57,164 nucleotides of DNA from Acholeplasmataceae bacterium (GTDB taxonomy: Bacteria; Bacillota_I; Bacilli_A; Acholeplasmatales; UBA5453), in contig DUQU01000016.1 in the NCBI GenBank assembly GCA_012837645.1, positions 1-57,164 on the forward strand. The letters run 5' to 3'. Shown here piece after piece: positions 8,273-17,633 of this stretch. How positions within the stretch are numbered: the stretch's first letter is position 1; each line of letters begins with the position of its first letter. The notes beneath the pieces are model-generated. The model saw only the letters and a list, made by a program, of their open reading frames with translations. It did no database searches and had not been told where the DNA came from. The position numbers were made by a program, and so were the translations under genes.

Positions 8273-8449
8273 ATGGTTATTGATTATTTGATTTTAGCGT
8301 TTGTCTTAGTACTTGTTGCTTTAATCGTTTACTTCCGTTTTATTAAAAAGGGTAGTACAGGCACTTGTAATTGTTATAAAGCTAAGACTTGTGGGCTTAA
8401 ACTTAATGAATTAAAGGATTTATTTAAGGAAAACAATTTAAACAACTAA
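8273..8449 (+). CDS. FeoB-associated Cys-rich membrane protein
   Basis: A 58-aa protein with one N-terminal membrane helix (LAFVLVLVALIVYF), a basic stop-transfer segment (RFIKK) and a cytoplasmic cysteine cluster CNCYKAKTCGL. This matches the small Cys-rich proteins found after feoB in Firmicutes, thought to play a FeoC-like accessory role. The ATG at 8273 follows GGGAGG at a proper distance and sits two bases after the feoB stop. A TTG at 8243 in the same frame lies inside feoB and is not needed. Confidence 0.8.
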   Translation: MVIDYLILAFVLVLVALIVYFRFIKKGSTGTCNCYKAKTCGLKLNELKDLFKENNLNN

Positions 8450-8498
8450 TAGATATCTTGTTTAGTTTTTTCGTGATATACTTATTACGGTGATATAA

Positions 8499-9059
8499 AT
8501 GGAGTGGTTAATCGATATTTTAACTAAAACTGATCCTTTAATATTGATTTTAATTTTTGTTTTTAAAATTATTGAAGTTACTGTTTCGACCTTAAGAATT
8601 ATTTTAATTAATAAAGGATTTAGAAAAATCGGCGTTATTTTGGCAGCTGTGGAAATCATCTTATGGCTAATACTAGCTAGTACCGTTATTACTGGAATTT
8701 CCGAAAGTCCAATGAAAGGTGTTGCTTATGGTCTAGGTTTTATTTTTGGTGTCTTCACTGGTTCTATTTTAGAAGAAAAGCTAGCTTTTGGAAAAGTTTT
8801 AATTCAAGCTATCACCCCAATAGAAAACGGTCATATTATTGCAGCCTCATTAAGGAAAAATGGCTATGGTGTAACAATTTTAGATGGTAAGGGCAAGGAA
8901 GAAAAAAGGCTTATACTGATGATTTTAGCTAATAGAAGAGATATTAGTATTGCTGTTTCAACTATCAAAGAAATTGAGCCCACTGCGATGATAGTGTCTC
9001 ATGAAACTGTTAATCTAGCTGGTGGATTTACTCAAAAAATACGTCATTTATTTAAATAG
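8499..9059 (+). CDS. UPF0316 / DUF2179-DUF5698 membrane protein
   Basis: A 186-aa protein with three N-terminal membrane helices, carrying FKIIEVTVSTLRIILINKG and LEEKLAFG, and a C-terminal soluble DUF2179-like domain (GVTILDGKGKEEKRLILMI, IVSHETVNLAGGF). This two-part layout is the conserved UPF0316 family, whose function is unknown; DUF2179 occurs in many membrane proteins as a possible ligand-binding unit. It starts after GGTGAT and is 49 bases from the feo operon, possibly cotranscribed. A terminator follows directly at its stop codon. Confidence 0.75.
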   Translation: MEWLIDILTKTDPLILILIFVFKIIEVTVSTLRIILINKGFRKIGVILAAVEIILWLILASTVITGISESPMKGVAYGLGFIFGVFTGSILEEKLAFGKVLIQAITPIENGHIIAASLRKNGYGVTILDGKGKEEKRLILMILANRRDISIAVSTIKEIEPTAMIVSHETVNLAGGFTQKIRHLFK

Positions 9060-9082
9060 AGAACTTAAATGTTCTTTTTTTT
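9060..9082 (+). terminator. Rho-independent terminator
   Basis: Stem AGAAC/GTTCT around the loop TTAAAT, followed by seven Ts, immediately after the UPF0316 stop. The stem is short but the T-run is clean. Confidence 0.6.
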
Positions 9083-9111
9083 ACGATATTTTACCATCTT
9101 TAACATTTAAC

Positions 9112-9140
9112 TTGAACTTAAGGTAACTTTACTTTAAACT
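9112..9140 (+). promoter_or_regulatory. Probable promoter of the aquaporin gene
   Basis: TTGAAC (9112-9117), a 17-base spacer and TAAACT (9135-9140) lie 35 bases before the aquaporin ATG and after the preceding terminator. The -10 is one or two bases off consensus. Confidence 0.45.
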
Positions 9141-9174
9141 TAATAATAAACAATTATAGAAGGAGAGTTTTAAA

Positions 9175-9807
9175 ATGATAAAAAGATTACTAAAAGAATT
9201 ACTTGGAACCTTTATTTTGGTTTTTATGGGAACTATCACAGCCGCATTAACTAATAACGTAATCGCGATTGCTTTCGCTTTTGGAATCGCTGTTATTATC
9301 GCTGCTACTGTTTTTGGAGGGGACTTTAATCCCGCTGTTTCTTTAGCAAAATGGATTAAAGAAGAAATCTCTTTAAAAGAATTTGGCCTTTTGGTTGTAA
9401 CCCAGTTTAGCGGTGCTATTATTGCTTCTTTATTTATTTTTCTCTTACTCAACGGCAATAATACCGGATTAGGTGCTAACTTAGTCGATGCTAGTCTTTC
9501 TAGCAATGCTGGTGTAATTATCGCCTTGGTTGTGGAAATTGTTTTAACATTTATTTTTGTTTTAACTGTTTTAGTAGCGGTAAAAAAAGAGCAGATTTAT
9601 CCACCTTTATTAATCGGTGTTGTTTTAATTGGTATCGTTATTGCTGGTTTTTATATTACTGGAACATCAGTAAATCCTGCTCGCAGTTTCGCTCCCGCTA
9701 TTTTTGTTGGGGGAAGAGCACTAAAAGAAGTTTGGGTTTTTATTGTCGGTCCTCTTTTAGGGGGAACGTTGGCAGCCTTGGTAGATCTCTTTTTAATTAC
9801 CGATTAG
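9175..9807 (+). CDS. Aquaporin / MIP-family channel
   Basis: A 210-aa six-helix channel with both NPA boxes: FNPAVSLA (about residues 51-58) and SVNPARSFAP (about 165-174, including the filter Arg). Bacterial AqpZ has His in helix 5 of the aromatic/arginine filter; counting back from NPAR, the matching residue here is Val, so it may pass solutes besides water. The first box is preceded by GGD rather than the usual G-x-H. These assignments rest on eye alignment. The start has AGGAGAG seven bases upstream. It is a single-gene unit with its own promoter and terminator. Water versus glycerol selectivity cannot be decided from sequence alone. Confidence 0.88.
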   Translation: MIKRLLKELLGTFILVFMGTITAALTNNVIAIAFAFGIAVIIAATVFGGDFNPAVSLAKWIKEEISLKEFGLLVVTQFSGAIIASLFIFLLLNGNNTGLGANLVDASLSSNAGVIIALVVEIVLTFIFVLTVLVAVKKEQIYPPLLIGVVLIGIVIAGFYITGTSVNPARSFAPAIFVGGRALKEVWVFIVGPLLGGTLAALVDLFLITD

Positions 9808-9843
9808 TCAAAACTTAAAAAAATCTTAATTGCTGAAACATTA

Positions 9844-9880
9844 AAGTCTCTTTATTACTTTAGATAAGAGGCTTTTTTTA
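9844..9880. terminator. Terminator, probably bidirectional
   Basis: AGTCTCTTTAT pairs with ATAAGAGGCT around a loop of about ten bases, followed by seven Ts on the plus strand. It lies between the convergent aquaporin and recD2 genes and can serve both. Confidence 0.6.
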
Positions 9881-9915
9881 AATATCTTAGGATTTTTATT
9901 TTTTATTACAATAGC

Positions 9916-12114
9916 TTACATAAAGTCAAAAGGAGTAATTGGTTTTGTTTTTTCTTCTTCCTCTTCTTCTTTTAAGTAGTTTATTAACATCGTTTGCCTT
10001 TTTTCATTTAAAATTTTGGCGGCTTTAACAATTAAGTCCATCTCTCCTAGCAAATAAAGATGAGTTTTGGCGCGGGTAATTCCCGTATATAATAACTCTT
10101 TTCTTAACATTCCTTGATATTGTCTAGACAAAGGCATAAAAACAATTTTATATTCTGAGCCTTGCGATTTATGAACACTAATGGCGTAAGCTAAATTTAA
10201 TTGATTAAGCTCTTGCTGATGGTATTTTACTTCATTACCATCAAAATCAACTATCATTATTTTACCATCACGAGTTTCATAAATATCTTTAACCTTACCA
10301 ATATCACCATTCATAATATTTTTTTCAGGAACATTAACTAGTTGAATCACTTTATCGTTTTGATAAAATGTTATCGCCCCGCTTTGAATGCTTAAGCCTG
10401 TTTTCGTGATGAGATGGTTTTGACAAATATTATTAAAATTATCAATTCCCATTCCTCCCTTATAAAGTGGGATTAAAACCTGAATATCATCATATAAACT
10501 ATAATTTTCTTTTAAAGCTTGATCTAACAAAGTTAAAATATTTGCAAAAATATCTTTTTGCTCGATTTTAATAAATTTAATATCATCACTGGAGTGATAA
10601 TGAAAGTTTTCTACCGTTTGTTCGTTAATATGATTAGCAAGACTGATAATTCCGCTATCTTGAGCTTGACGATGGATTTCATGAAGTTCTTTCGTTACTA
10701 TCATATTAGAATCGATCATATCACCTAAAACATGACCAGGACCGACGCTTGGTAGCTGATCCTTATCACCCACAAAAACGACTATCGCTTTATTATTTAT
10801 CGATTTTAATAATTGATCCATTAAATAAATGTCGATCATTGAAGACTCGTCAACAACAATTAAACTCTGCGGCAAAAGGTTGCTTTCGTCATAATAAAAT
10901 TTACCTTCATAGTCATAGCCTAAAAGTTTATGAATTGTAAAAGCAGGAATTCCCATTACTTCTTGCATTCGTCTTGATGCTCTTCCAGTGGGAGCACACA
11001 AACCAATATAATTAGCAATCGATGTTTCATAAATATTTAAGTTATAAAGTTTACTATAAACTAGCATTAACCCTTGAAGAATTGTTGTTTTTCCTGTTCC
11101 TGGACCACCAGTTATAATCGTTAATGGATTAGTTAAAGCGGTCACTATCGCTTCTTTTTGTTCCTTAGTATAAGAGATTTTTAAGCGTTTTTCTACAATT
11201 TCTACTTCCGAGATGATAAGGTCTTTATCGACTTCAATCTCACGGTTAAATTTGAGTAAATTAGTGGCGATATTTTTTTCCTTAAAATAAATCTCTTTAA
11301 TGGTATATAGACCATCAATAACCATAATCGCTGCTTTCGCAATTAAAGTTTCTAACCCTTCATCAATTAACTTGTCGGCAATATTTTTTAAAACTGTTCT
11401 TACTGCATACAGCAATTGGTCTAAAGTTAAATACGTATGCCCTTTAGCAAATATATAAGCGTTAAGAGCGTAAATTATGCCGGCTTCAATTCTTCTTTTA
11501 TCATCAAAAGGAATACCCATTTTTAAAGCAATTTTATCAACCCTTAAAAAACTAAATCCGACAATATCTTCAATAATTTGATAAGGATTTTCAGCTAAAA
11601 CCATTAAGGTTTCTTTTTGATAGAAGGAATAAAGTTTAGAAGCCATATCTAAAGGAATTTCTCTTTTTATCAATTCCATCATAATTTTATCGTGTTCTTG
11701 ATCTTTTTTTAATTCTTGATATAACCTTTCTATTTGTAAAGGTGTAAAGAGCAATGCTTTTAAAACAGTTTTATCAGCTAATATTTTTTCAATCGCTTCT
11801 AAACCTAAATGTTTAACTATCCTTGCAGCTCTTACCGGTCCAATCCCTGTAAAAATTGGACTGGATAAATAGTTGATTAAAGCATTATAATCTTGCTTAC
11901 TCGATTTTTCATAACTTAAAACTTGGTATTGAATTCCATATGTTTTATGATTTACTTCTTTAGTTTCAAACTTATAAAAAACATCTATAACAAGCGGCGG
12001 TAAATAACCAACTATCGTCTCAATTTCACCATTTTCTAATTCAATTTTATAAATGGAATAACTATTTTCCTTATTATAATAAAGTTGTTGAATTACAATT
12101 CCTTCTAAAATCAA
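9916..12114 (-). CDS. recD2: RecD2-type ATP-dependent 5'-3' DNA helicase
   Basis: A 732-aa SF1B helicase of the RecD/TraA group, not tied to RecBC. The N-terminal OB-like and helix-hairpin-helix regions (GIGPVRAARIVKHLG) precede the motor. Motor motifs: Walker A TGGPGTGKTT, motif Ia CAPTGRASRRM, Walker B VVDESSMID, motif III VGDKDQLPSVGPG and a C-terminal UvrD-like box SVHKSQGSEYK. The start is TTG at 12114, overlapping the TGA of the preceding MFS gene, with an AAGGTGG ribosome site in that gene's end. It is the last gene of the nadD-nadE-mnmA-MFS-recD2 operon. The C-terminus is a run of Glu and Lys. Role: DNA repair and replication-fork maintenance. Confidence 0.93.
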   Translation of the reverse strand: MILEGIVIQQLYYNKENSYSIYKIELENGEIETIVGYLPPLVIDVFYKFETKEVNHKTYGIQYQVLSYEKSSKQDYNALINYLSSPIFTGIGPVRAARIVKHLGLEAIEKILADKTVLKALLFTPLQIERLYQELKKDQEHDKIMMELIKREIPLDMASKLYSFYQKETLMVLAENPYQIIEDIVGFSFLRVDKIALKMGIPFDDKRRIEAGIIYALNAYIFAKGHTYLTLDQLLYAVRTVLKNIADKLIDEGLETLIAKAAIMVIDGLYTIKEIYFKEKNIATNLLKFNREIEVDKDLIISEVEIVEKRLKISYTKEQKEAIVTALTNPLTIITGGPGTGKTTILQGLMLVYSKLYNLNIYETSIANYIGLCAPTGRASRRMQEVMGIPAFTIHKLLGYDYEGKFYYDESNLLPQSLIVVDESSMIDIYLMDQLLKSINNKAIVVFVGDKDQLPSVGPGHVLGDMIDSNMIVTKELHEIHRQAQDSGIISLANHINEQTVENFHYHSSDDIKFIKIEQKDIFANILTLLDQALKENYSLYDDIQVLIPLYKGGMGIDNFNNICQNHLITKTGLSIQSGAITFYQNDKVIQLVNVPEKNIMNGDIGKVKDIYETRDGKIMIVDFDGNEVKYHQQELNQLNLAYAISVHKSQGSEYKIVFMPLSRQYQGMLRKELLYTGITRAKTHLYLLGEMDLIVKAAKILNEKRQTMLINYLKEEEEEEKTKPITPFDFM

Positions 12115-13274
12115 GTTTTCGCACCACCTTTGTTTTGATAACCCATTAACATTAAACTAGCTAACATTAATAGACTTGCTAAAATAATGAACAAATAAAA
12201 ATTAATAACCCCATAAAGAACACCAGCTATTGCTGGACCTAAAACCGCCCCTAAAGCTAACGCACTTTGCCGCAGCCCCATTAATGCACCAGTGTTTATC
12301 ACTTTTTGTTCATTTAAATGAGCGATCATCGCTGGTTCATAAACAGTTTTGAATCCAGTATAAACCATAAAAAGCGAAAAGATAAAATAAATAACCCCCT
12401 CTTGAGGTAGAATAAATGTTAAAAAACTAAATAATCCAGCCCCCATAAGACTAATTACCACGATTTTAAGTCCTTGATATTTTCTTAATAAAAAGGGAAC
12501 TACTACTAAAGAAACAAAAATAGTTATAATACCCGTCACGAAATTAACAACTCCAATTGTCGATGTTAAATGGTTTAAATCTGTTAAATAAAGATCTAAA
12601 TAACGGGCAAAACTAATAAAAGAAATGTTGGCTATCATCACCACTATAAACAATAAATATAATCCCTTAGGTAAGGTCTTTATTTCTTTTAAAGCGGGAA
12701 ACAATTTCCTTTTTTCCTGCTTTTGATCTTCTTTATTTTCAAATAAGAAAAATGCTAGTAAAAAAAGTATCATTGAAAAACCAGCTTGTAAATAAAATAT
12801 ATTTTTTAGGTCATCAAAATAATCACCTAATAAACCACCAATCAAATATCCGAAGGAACCTCCCAAGACAACTAAGGCTAAATAAATTGAAAGTTGCGTT
12901 TTTTTATTGTTAATGGGCATTTCTAAAAGGTAAGTAAGAGTTAACACTTGAAAAGAAGCTGTAAAAATACCAGCCGTAAAACGAACTAATAAAATTAAAT
13001 ATTGATTATCAAAATAACCAAATAAAAACTGGCTAAGACCATAACCTAAAAAACCGATACCAATTAAGATACCTTTTGTTTTAGTATTGCCTAAGTTTCC
13101 CCAAAAAGGGGCCGCTAAAAAGATTCCTAAATTCATTGCTGCGAAAAAGAGACCAAAAAAATAGTCATCAACTTTTAAAACTCTTAAATAGGCAGGAGTA
13201 ATTGGATGAACTAAATTAGTAACTAACCCTAATAAAAATGCAAAAAATTGCAAATATATAATTCTTTTAAGCAC
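12111..13274 (-). CDS. MFS-type transporter
   Basis: A 387-aa protein with about 12 membrane helices and a short central cytoplasmic loop (ENKEDQKQEKRKLFP), the major facilitator plan. The second-helix region has APFWGNLGNTKTKG, the loop 2-3 motif of drug/proton antiporters (G-x-L-x-D-x-x-x-x-R-like). This suggests an exporter, but the substrate is unknown. Its ATG shares one base with the mnmA stop, and its TGA overlaps the recD2 start, so translation is coupled through the operon. Confidence 0.82.
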   Translation of the reverse strand: MLKRIIYLQFFAFLLGLVTNLVHPITPAYLRVLKVDDYFFGLFFAAMNLGIFLAAPFWGNLGNTKTKGILIGIGFLGYGLSQFLFGYFDNQYLILLVRFTAGIFTASFQVLTLTYLLEMPINNKKTQLSIYLALVVLGGSFGYLIGGLLGDYFDDLKNIFYLQAGFSMILFLLAFFLFENKEDQKQEKRKLFPALKEIKTLPKGLYLLFIVVMIANISFISFARYLDLYLTDLNHLTSTIGVVNFVTGIITIFVSLVVVPFLLRKYQGLKIVVISLMGAGLFSFLTFILPQEGVIYFIFSLFMVYTGFKTVYEPAMIAHLNEQKVINTGALMGLRQSALALGAVLGPAIAGVLYGVINFYLFIILASLLMLASLMLMGYQNKGGAKT

Positions 13275-14404
13275 TAGTAAAGTCGCCTTTCTTGATCAAA
13301 ATAAACTTGATCGATAAAGCCGCCGCCAACACAAACTTCTCCTTCATAAAAGGCAGCTGCTTGTCCGGGAGTAACAGCTCTTTCTTGGTCTGGATAAATA
13401 ACTTTTAGGGTAGTTTCATCTAACCATTCTAAAGTAACTTTAACATCTTCGCTTCGGTATCTAAATTTTGCTGTAAAGAAGCGGTTTTCCAAGTCTTTAT
13501 CACCTCTAAAAACAACATCTTTTACAATGCAATTATTTGAATATAAATACTCATTATGATAACCTTGGCCGACATATAAAACATTCGCGCTTAAATCTTT
13601 TCCAATCACGAACCATGGTGCTGGTGGATAGTCTTTCAAACCACCAATATCGAGCCCTTTTCGTTGCCCGATCGTATAATTATAAAGCCCATTATGTTCT
13701 TTAATTACTTTACCATCAATTGTCTTCATCAAACCCTTTTGAGCCGGTAAATAATTTGCCAAAAAAAGTTCAAAATCACGTTCTCCAATAAAACAAATTC
13801 CGGTACTATCTTTTTTATCATAAACAGCTAACTTTTGTTGAAAGGCTCGTTCTCGAACTTCTTTTTTAGAAAGTTCACCTATTGGAAATAGAACTCTTTT
13901 TAACTGTTCGCTAGTTAACTGCGATAAAAAATAAGATTGATCTTTGTTGTTGTCTTTTCCTCTTAATAAATGTGTTACGCCAGCTCTTTCTTCTTTTCGA
14001 GCATAGTGTCCCATCGCGATATAATCAGCATCTTTGCTAAAAGCATATTCTAAAAATGATTTAAACTTTATTTCATTATTACATAAAATATCGGGGTTGG
14101 GAGTTCTTCCCTTTTGATATTCTGCTAAAAAATAAGCAAATACCTTTTGCCAATATTCTTTTATAAAATCTATTTTAGTTAATTTAACTTTTAATTTCTT
14201 TGCCACTTTTAAAGCATCTTCATAATCAATCGTTTGAGCGCATTTTTCAAACTTTGAAGTCGGATTCCCTTTAATGTCATTATTAATAGCGGAATCCCAA
14301 TTTTGCATAAAAACAGCTTCGACTTGGTAACCCTTTTCCAACAGCAAAGCTAAGGCGACCGCCGAATCAACTCCCCCTGATAAACCCAGTATTACTTTTT
14401 TCAT
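13274..14404 (-). CDS. mnmA: tRNA-specific 2-thiouridylase
   Basis: A 376-aa enzyme that makes the 2-thio group of U34 in Lys, Glu and Gln tRNAs. The PP-loop ATP motif SGGVDS sits at residues 9-14. The two catalytic cysteines are visible in NPDILCNNEIKF and in STGICFIGERDF, and the C-terminal part carries the conserved GQRKGLDIGG and TPGQAAAFYEGE. Length is standard. The ATG overlaps the nadE stop by four bases. No cysteine desulfurase gene is nearby. Confidence 0.96.
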   Translation of the reverse strand: MKKVILGLSGGVDSAVALALLLEKGYQVEAVFMQNWDSAINNDIKGNPTSKFEKCAQTIDYEDALKVAKKLKVKLTKIDFIKEYWQKVFAYFLAEYQKGRTPNPDILCNNEIKFKSFLEYAFSKDADYIAMGHYARKEERAGVTHLLRGKDNNKDQSYFLSQLTSEQLKRVLFPIGELSKKEVRERAFQQKLAVYDKKDSTGICFIGERDFELFLANYLPAQKGLMKTIDGKVIKEHNGLYNYTIGQRKGLDIGGLKDYPPAPWFVIGKDLSANVLYVGQGYHNEYLYSNNCIVKDVVFRGDKDLENRFFTAKFRYRSEDVKVTLEWLDETTLKVIYPDQERAVTPGQAAAFYEGEVCVGGGFIDQVYFDQERRLY

Positions 14405-16215
14405 TCACTGTCACTAGCCATTTTAAAATGATTACGAGCGGAAAGAGATAATTCTGTGACTTGAGGTCCGTCAGGAATAACTTGCCTTTTAAACTGGGCG
14501 GTTTTAAAACGTTTTAAAAAGGATTTAACAAAGGATTCTGCTGCCTTGTTTTCGTAGGAGAAAGCTTCTTTTAATAAAAATATTAACCGTTTTTCACTAT
14601 CCCCACAAACTAAATGACGATAAATTAAAAAATCATTTATTAAATAACTACCTACTATTTCTTCAGAATATTGATTATCTTTTAACTCTGGTGAAATCGG
14701 TGTTTGCAAAATACTGACAACTACATCATATAAATGAGGATAATAACTAAGATATTCTTTGAGATGACGTTGAACCATTGTTTTTGGCAACCCAGCGTTT
14801 ATCGCATACATACTCATTTGATCAGCATTGTATGTCATAAATCCCAAAGCAATTTCAGAAAGATTTCCCGTTCCTAAAACAATACCATGGTGCTTATTTG
14901 CTAAGTTCATCAAAGTTTGAGTTCTGATTCGCGCTTGAACATTTTCATAAGTAACATCAGTTTTGTTATCATGAGCAATCATTTTAAGTTGTTCTTCAAC
15001 TTCAACATCGATATTTATTTCTTGGAAAGGCACCGCTAACGCTTTGATTAAAGTAAGAGCATTTTGGTAAGTTTTTTCACTAGTATGAACGCTTGGCATT
15101 ACCACAGCCATTATTTTTTCTTTACTTAAATTCATTTTATTAATCGTATCATAAGCTACCAAAAGAGCCAAGCTAGAATCCAATCCTCCCGAAACACCAA
15201 TAATTATACGAGGATTATTTAAATGCTTGATTCTTTTTTCTAAAGCTTTGGTTTGAATAAATCGAACAGCCTCAAAATCATAATCGACTAAAAAAGGTAT
15301 TTGAGCAATTTTACTATCAAAAGTAAAATCATCATCAGTACTAATAGCCACTTTAATAATTTTATAATTATTTAAATTATTTTTCTTTTTATTAGCTTTC
15401 CGGCGACGATACTCTATCTCTTTTAAATCAAGATCTGATGTTAAACGATTTTTAAGATCATAAACACTTTTATTTTCTATCCGCCCAAAAACGGCATGAT
15501 AATGAAAACCACTATAAAGACCATCACCAGTAGATTCATCATTACTACTAGCTAAAAACAAATAAGCTCCCTCATATAAAAATGACTTCGCTTTAACATT
15601 AGTTTCAATAATTTTATCGAGTCCTAAATAAGCTAAATTTGTCGATAGATTAATAATTAGATTAGCACCATTTAAATAAAGTTCTTCACCGCTTGTAGTT
15701 AGCTCGCTAACATTATTATTAAACTCAAAACCAAAACTAACATTGTGATCTTCTGCTTTAAAAATAAGATTATTAAGAGGAACTTCCTGTCCTAAAATAG
15801 TAACTTTATCACTCGCTAATTCTAAACTACTTTTAAACCATCTGCTTTCATTAAAAAAGTTATTATTAACTAAATCTTTTTTAACAATAGCACCTAAAAT
15901 AACATCTTTTTGAAAAACAACCAAGACATTATACAACTCACTATTTATTATTAAAGGCATGCCAAGAGCGATAATTTTATTAAACTTCTCTTTTAATAAA
16001 CCATTTAAAGCCCTTAAAGACTCATCATACAATTGTTCTTGATAAAACAAGTCTCCGCATGAATAACCAGTTAAAGATAATTCTGGAAAAACAAGCAAAG
16101 AAGCCTTATTTCTTTTTATTTCCTCTTTGATAATCTCACCATTTAAAATTGGCTTTCCCACTTTAATTGCAGGTGAAATTGTAGAAACTTTTAAAAAACC
16201 TTCTTTAAACATCAT
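14401..16215 (-). CDS. nadE: NAD+ synthetase of glutamine-dependent type with altered glutaminase site
   Basis: A 604-aa two-domain NadE: an N-terminal nitrilase-fold glutaminase (about residues 1-270) and a C-terminal synthetase with PP-loop GVSGGLDSS. It makes NAD+ from NaAD. In the glutaminase domain, the catalytic Glu (FPE, residue 45) and Lys (residue 112 in IVKKDL) are kept. The nucleophilic Cys of the usual FGVEICEDLW segment is replaced: here the aligned stretch is FGFEFNNNVS with Asn at position 166. The flanks align well (FKA before, ANLIINLS after), so this is a substitution, not a misread domain. The enzyme probably cannot use glutamine and may depend on free ammonia. It follows nadD, the enzyme before it in the pathway. 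The start can be either of two adjacent ATGs. Confidence 0.92.
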   Translation of the reverse strand: MMFKEGFLKVSTISPAIKVGKPILNGEIIKEEIKRNKASLLVFPELSLTGYSCGDLFYQEQLYDESLRALNGLLKEKFNKIIALGMPLIINSELYNVLVVFQKDVILGAIVKKDLVNNNFFNESRWFKSSLELASDKVTILGQEVPLNNLIFKAEDHNVSFGFEFNNNVSELTTSGEELYLNGANLIINLSTNLAYLGLDKIIETNVKAKSFLYEGAYLFLASSNDESTGDGLYSGFHYHAVFGRIENKSVYDLKNRLTSDLDLKEIEYRRRKANKKKNNLNNYKIIKVAISTDDDFTFDSKIAQIPFLVDYDFEAVRFIQTKALEKRIKHLNNPRIIIGVSGGLDSSLALLVAYDTINKMNLSKEKIMAVVMPSVHTSEKTYQNALTLIKALAVPFQEINIDVEVEEQLKMIAHDNKTDVTYENVQARIRTQTLMNLANKHHGIVLGTGNLSEIALGFMTYNADQMSMYAINAGLPKTMVQRHLKEYLSYYPHLYDVVVSILQTPISPELKDNQYSEEIVGSYLINDFLIYRHLVCGDSEKRLIFLLKEAFSYENKAAESFVKSFLKRFKTAQFKRQVIPDGPQVTELSLSARNHFKMASDSE

Positions 16216-16783
16216 TATTTACCCCATATAAATTATGCTTTAAAATATATTCATAAACCTTTTTATCTAATAAATCCGCTTCCGTTTTTGGATTAGAACG
16301 AAAGTGAGAACTCGATAAAGGCAAATTACAGTTTACAATTGTGAAGTTATCTTTTTGAGAAGGAAAATTATTGTTAATATATTTCTCAATTAAAATATTA
16401 TCTCTTTTGACAACTATCAATTTAAACTCTTTAATAATTTTTTCATAGTCAACCCATTTATTAATGTAAAGCAAGTTATCAGCGCCTAATAAAAAGTAGA
16501 CATCTTCTTGATATAATTCTTTTATTTGTAAGAGACTTTGATAAGTACCTTCATAGTTTTCTTTGTTTTCTAAAGATGAAACTTGATATATTTTTTCCTT
16601 AAAAACCAACTTTAACATTTCTTGACGCAAAGAAAAATCAACAAAATCTTTTTTCCACGTATAAGAATCTCCCGTAGGTAAAACAATTATTTTTGTTGGC
16701 TTAAATAACGATTTAATTTTTTCCGCAATTTCTTTATGGGCTTTCGTAGGCGGATTAAAGGTCCCTCCAAATACAACTATCAT
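16205..16783 (-). CDS. nadD: Nicotinate-nucleotide adenylyltransferase
   Basis: A 192-aa nucleotidyltransferase that converts NaMN and ATP to NaAD, the substrate of the next gene, nadE. The N-terminal motif is GGTFNPPTKAH, where T-x-x-H stands for the usual (H/T)xGH with Gly replaced by Ala. The adenylate motif near the end is SSSHFRSNP, in place of ISSTxIR. LLGADNLLYI is the conserved substrate loop. The ATG at 16783 is chosen because AAGGTGG precedes it; an in-frame GTG at 16792 overlaps that ribosome site. The stop lies inside the start of nadE. First gene of the operon. Some NadDs carry a C-terminal HD hydrolase, but this one does not. Confidence 0.92.
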   Translation of the reverse strand: MIVVFGGTFNPPTKAHKEIAEKIKSLFKPTKIIVLPTGDSYTWKKDFVDFSLRQEMLKLVFKEKIYQVSSLENKENYEGTYQSLLQIKELYQEDVYFLLGADNLLYINKWVDYEKIIKEFKLIVVKRDNILIEKYINNNFPSQKDNFTIVNCNLPLSSSHFRSNPKTEADLLDKKVYEYILKHNLYGVNNDV

Positions 16784-16859
16784 AAACACCACCTTTAATT
16801 ATATCACAACTTCCAATAAAAATATTATGTTATAATATTCCTAACTAGGAGATTTGATA

Positions 16860-17633
16860 ATGCCAGCAAATAATAATATTGATGAAAAAGAACACACTTA
16901 TCAAACCATTAAAGCAAAACCAGTCACATTAAAAGATGATTTCCTCTTTTTCAACAATAAGTGGTATTTCACTTTTTTTAGTGCCCTTCTTAAATTAATT
17001 ATTAAAGTCTTTTTAATTTATCTTATTGGACCCCTGGTTTTCGGCTTTAAAGTACGCAACAAAAAGAAGTTAAAAGAAAATAAGAAAAGCGGCCATATTT
17101 TTATTTCCAATCATATTCACCCTCTCGATTCCTTTCTAATTGGTACTTATTTGTTTCCAAAACGTGCTTATTTTACAATGTTAGAATCTAACTTAGGGCT
17201 TCCTTTTATTGGCAAATTGATGCGCTTTTTGGGCGGCGTACCAATACCTACCAAAAGAGCACAATTAGCCAACTTTGAAACTGAAATGGGAATAGCTTTA
17301 AAAAAGAAACATTTTGTTGGTTTTTTTCCCGAATCGGCCTTAAAACCTTATCATCCTTCCATTAGAAACTTTAAAAAAGGGGCAATTCATTTCGCTTTAA
17401 AGATGGAAGTTGCTATAATACCCATGGTAATGATTTTAAAAAAGCCAAAAGGTATTTACAAGCTTTATAAAAGAAAACCTTTAATTGAATTGCATATTTT
17501 AGATCGTTATTTAATTACTACAAAGGGAACAAAAAGGGAAACTGTTAATTATCACCTTGAAGCCTTGCAAAAAATTGTTAGCACTTATTTTAACGAACAT
17601 AGTGATATTAAGGAGGACAACACTAATGGATAA
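16860..17633 (+). CDS. 1-acyl-glycerol-3-phosphate acyltransferase-like (PlsC family)
   Basis: A 257-aa membrane-associated acyltransferase. One hydrophobic segment (LIIKVFLIYLIGPLVF) precedes the catalytic motif SNHIHPLD (H-x4-D), then GGVPIPTKRA and FFPESAL, where the common E-G is E-S. Likely acylates lysophosphatidate or a related lipid head. The ATG at 16860 follows AGGAGA seven bases upstream; a TTG two codons earlier is less likely. A TATAAT at 16831-16836 can serve as -10. The last eight bases overlap the Fur-family gene, which has its ribosome site inside this gene. Confidence 0.82.
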   Translation: MPANNNIDEKEHTYQTIKAKPVTLKDDFLFFNNKWYFTFFSALLKLIIKVFLIYLIGPLVFGFKVRNKKKLKENKKSGHIFISNHIHPLDSFLIGTYLFPKRAYFTMLESNLGLPFIGKLMRFLGGVPIPTKRAQLANFETEMGIALKKKHFVGFFPESALKPYHPSIRNFKKGAIHFALKMEVAIIPMVMILKKPKGIYKLYKRKPLIELHILDRYLITTKGTKRETVNYHLEALQKIVSTYFNEHSDIKEDNTNG

